A stretch of DNA of 16,724 nucleotides from Dehalococcoidia bacterium UBA6808. Its GTDB lineage: Bacteria > Chloroflexota > Dehalococcoidia > GIF9 > UBA5629. The stretch covers positions 1 to 16,724 of the forward strand of contig DKFA01000118.1 of the NCBI GenBank assembly GCA_002452695.1, written 5' to 3'. A program made the translations under genes and the position numbers. The stretch's first letter is position 1. Each line of letters starts with the position of its first letter. Below are positions 16,630-16,724 of the stretch, piece after piece. The notes beneath the pieces are model-generated. The model saw only the letters and a program-made list of their open reading frames with translations. It searched no databases and was not told the origin of the DNA.

Positions 16630-16724
16630 TGGAAGCCGGCCGAATTTGATTATTGCCGGTAGCATACGACATAGTACTAAAGTACCTCACAAATATGGTA
16701 AATATACGTGTTGAATAGCATTGT

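Overview
This window looks like a piece of a bacterial core chromosome, about half G+C, with densely packed housekeeping genes. Several traits fit an anaerobic Chloroflexota lineage such as Dehalococcoidia: rplI-dnaB followed by a DnaD-domain protein, a DnaI/DnaC-type loader and an HNH protein; RicT next to holB and lysA; and small membrane proteins of the kind found in anaerobes. That placement is inference from gene content and was not tested. Firmicutes-like relatives cannot be excluded. No tRNA, rRNA, CRISPR array, transposase or prophage was seen.

Layout. Positions 1-123 hold the end of dtd (D-aminoacyl-tRNA deacylase). A good promoter follows, then two small membrane proteins of unknown function (301-995) that appear related to each other. 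On the minus strand, nadC (997-1854) is coupled to a small Cys-rich protein (1856-2095), and the promoter carries an inverted repeat. Next come a stand-alone Lrp/AsnC ligand-binding domain gene (2234-2473) and a possible 24-residue upstream peptide. Mfd (2725-6045) runs on the plus strand. A minus-strand operon (8516 down to 6042), driven by a consensus TTGACA-17-TATAAT promoter, encodes DUF177/YceD, ribosomal protein bL32, a FabD-like protein, NusB and an acyl-carrier-like protein. A plus-strand replication operon (8673-13171) encodes bL9, DnaB helicase, a DnaD-domain protein, a two-headed DnaC/DnaI-like ATPase and an HNH protein. A minus-strand operon (16362 down to 13173) encodes LysA, DNA polymerase III delta-prime and RicT. 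The right end (16477-16629) has what looks like the decayed tail of an enoyl-CoA hydratase.

Most notable result. In the ribosomal/NusB operon both fatty-acid-type proteins have lost their defining catalytic chemistry while keeping intact reading frames and recognisable folds. The FabD-like protein has Gly where the nucleophilic Ser should be and Tyr where the catalytic His should be. The ACP-like protein has Pro where the phosphopantetheine-bearing Ser should be. The operon resembles the common yceD-rpmF-plsX-fabH-fabD-fabG-acpP block with the biosynthetic genes gone and two non-catalytic members kept beside nusB. This suggests a repurposed, possibly structural or regulatory, FabD/ACP pair tied to ribosome or rRNA genes.

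Second in interest is the helicase loader. It contains two DnaC/DnaI-like AAA+ modules in one chain. The first has an altered Walker B (Asp-Asn) and no visible arginine finger; the second is canonical.
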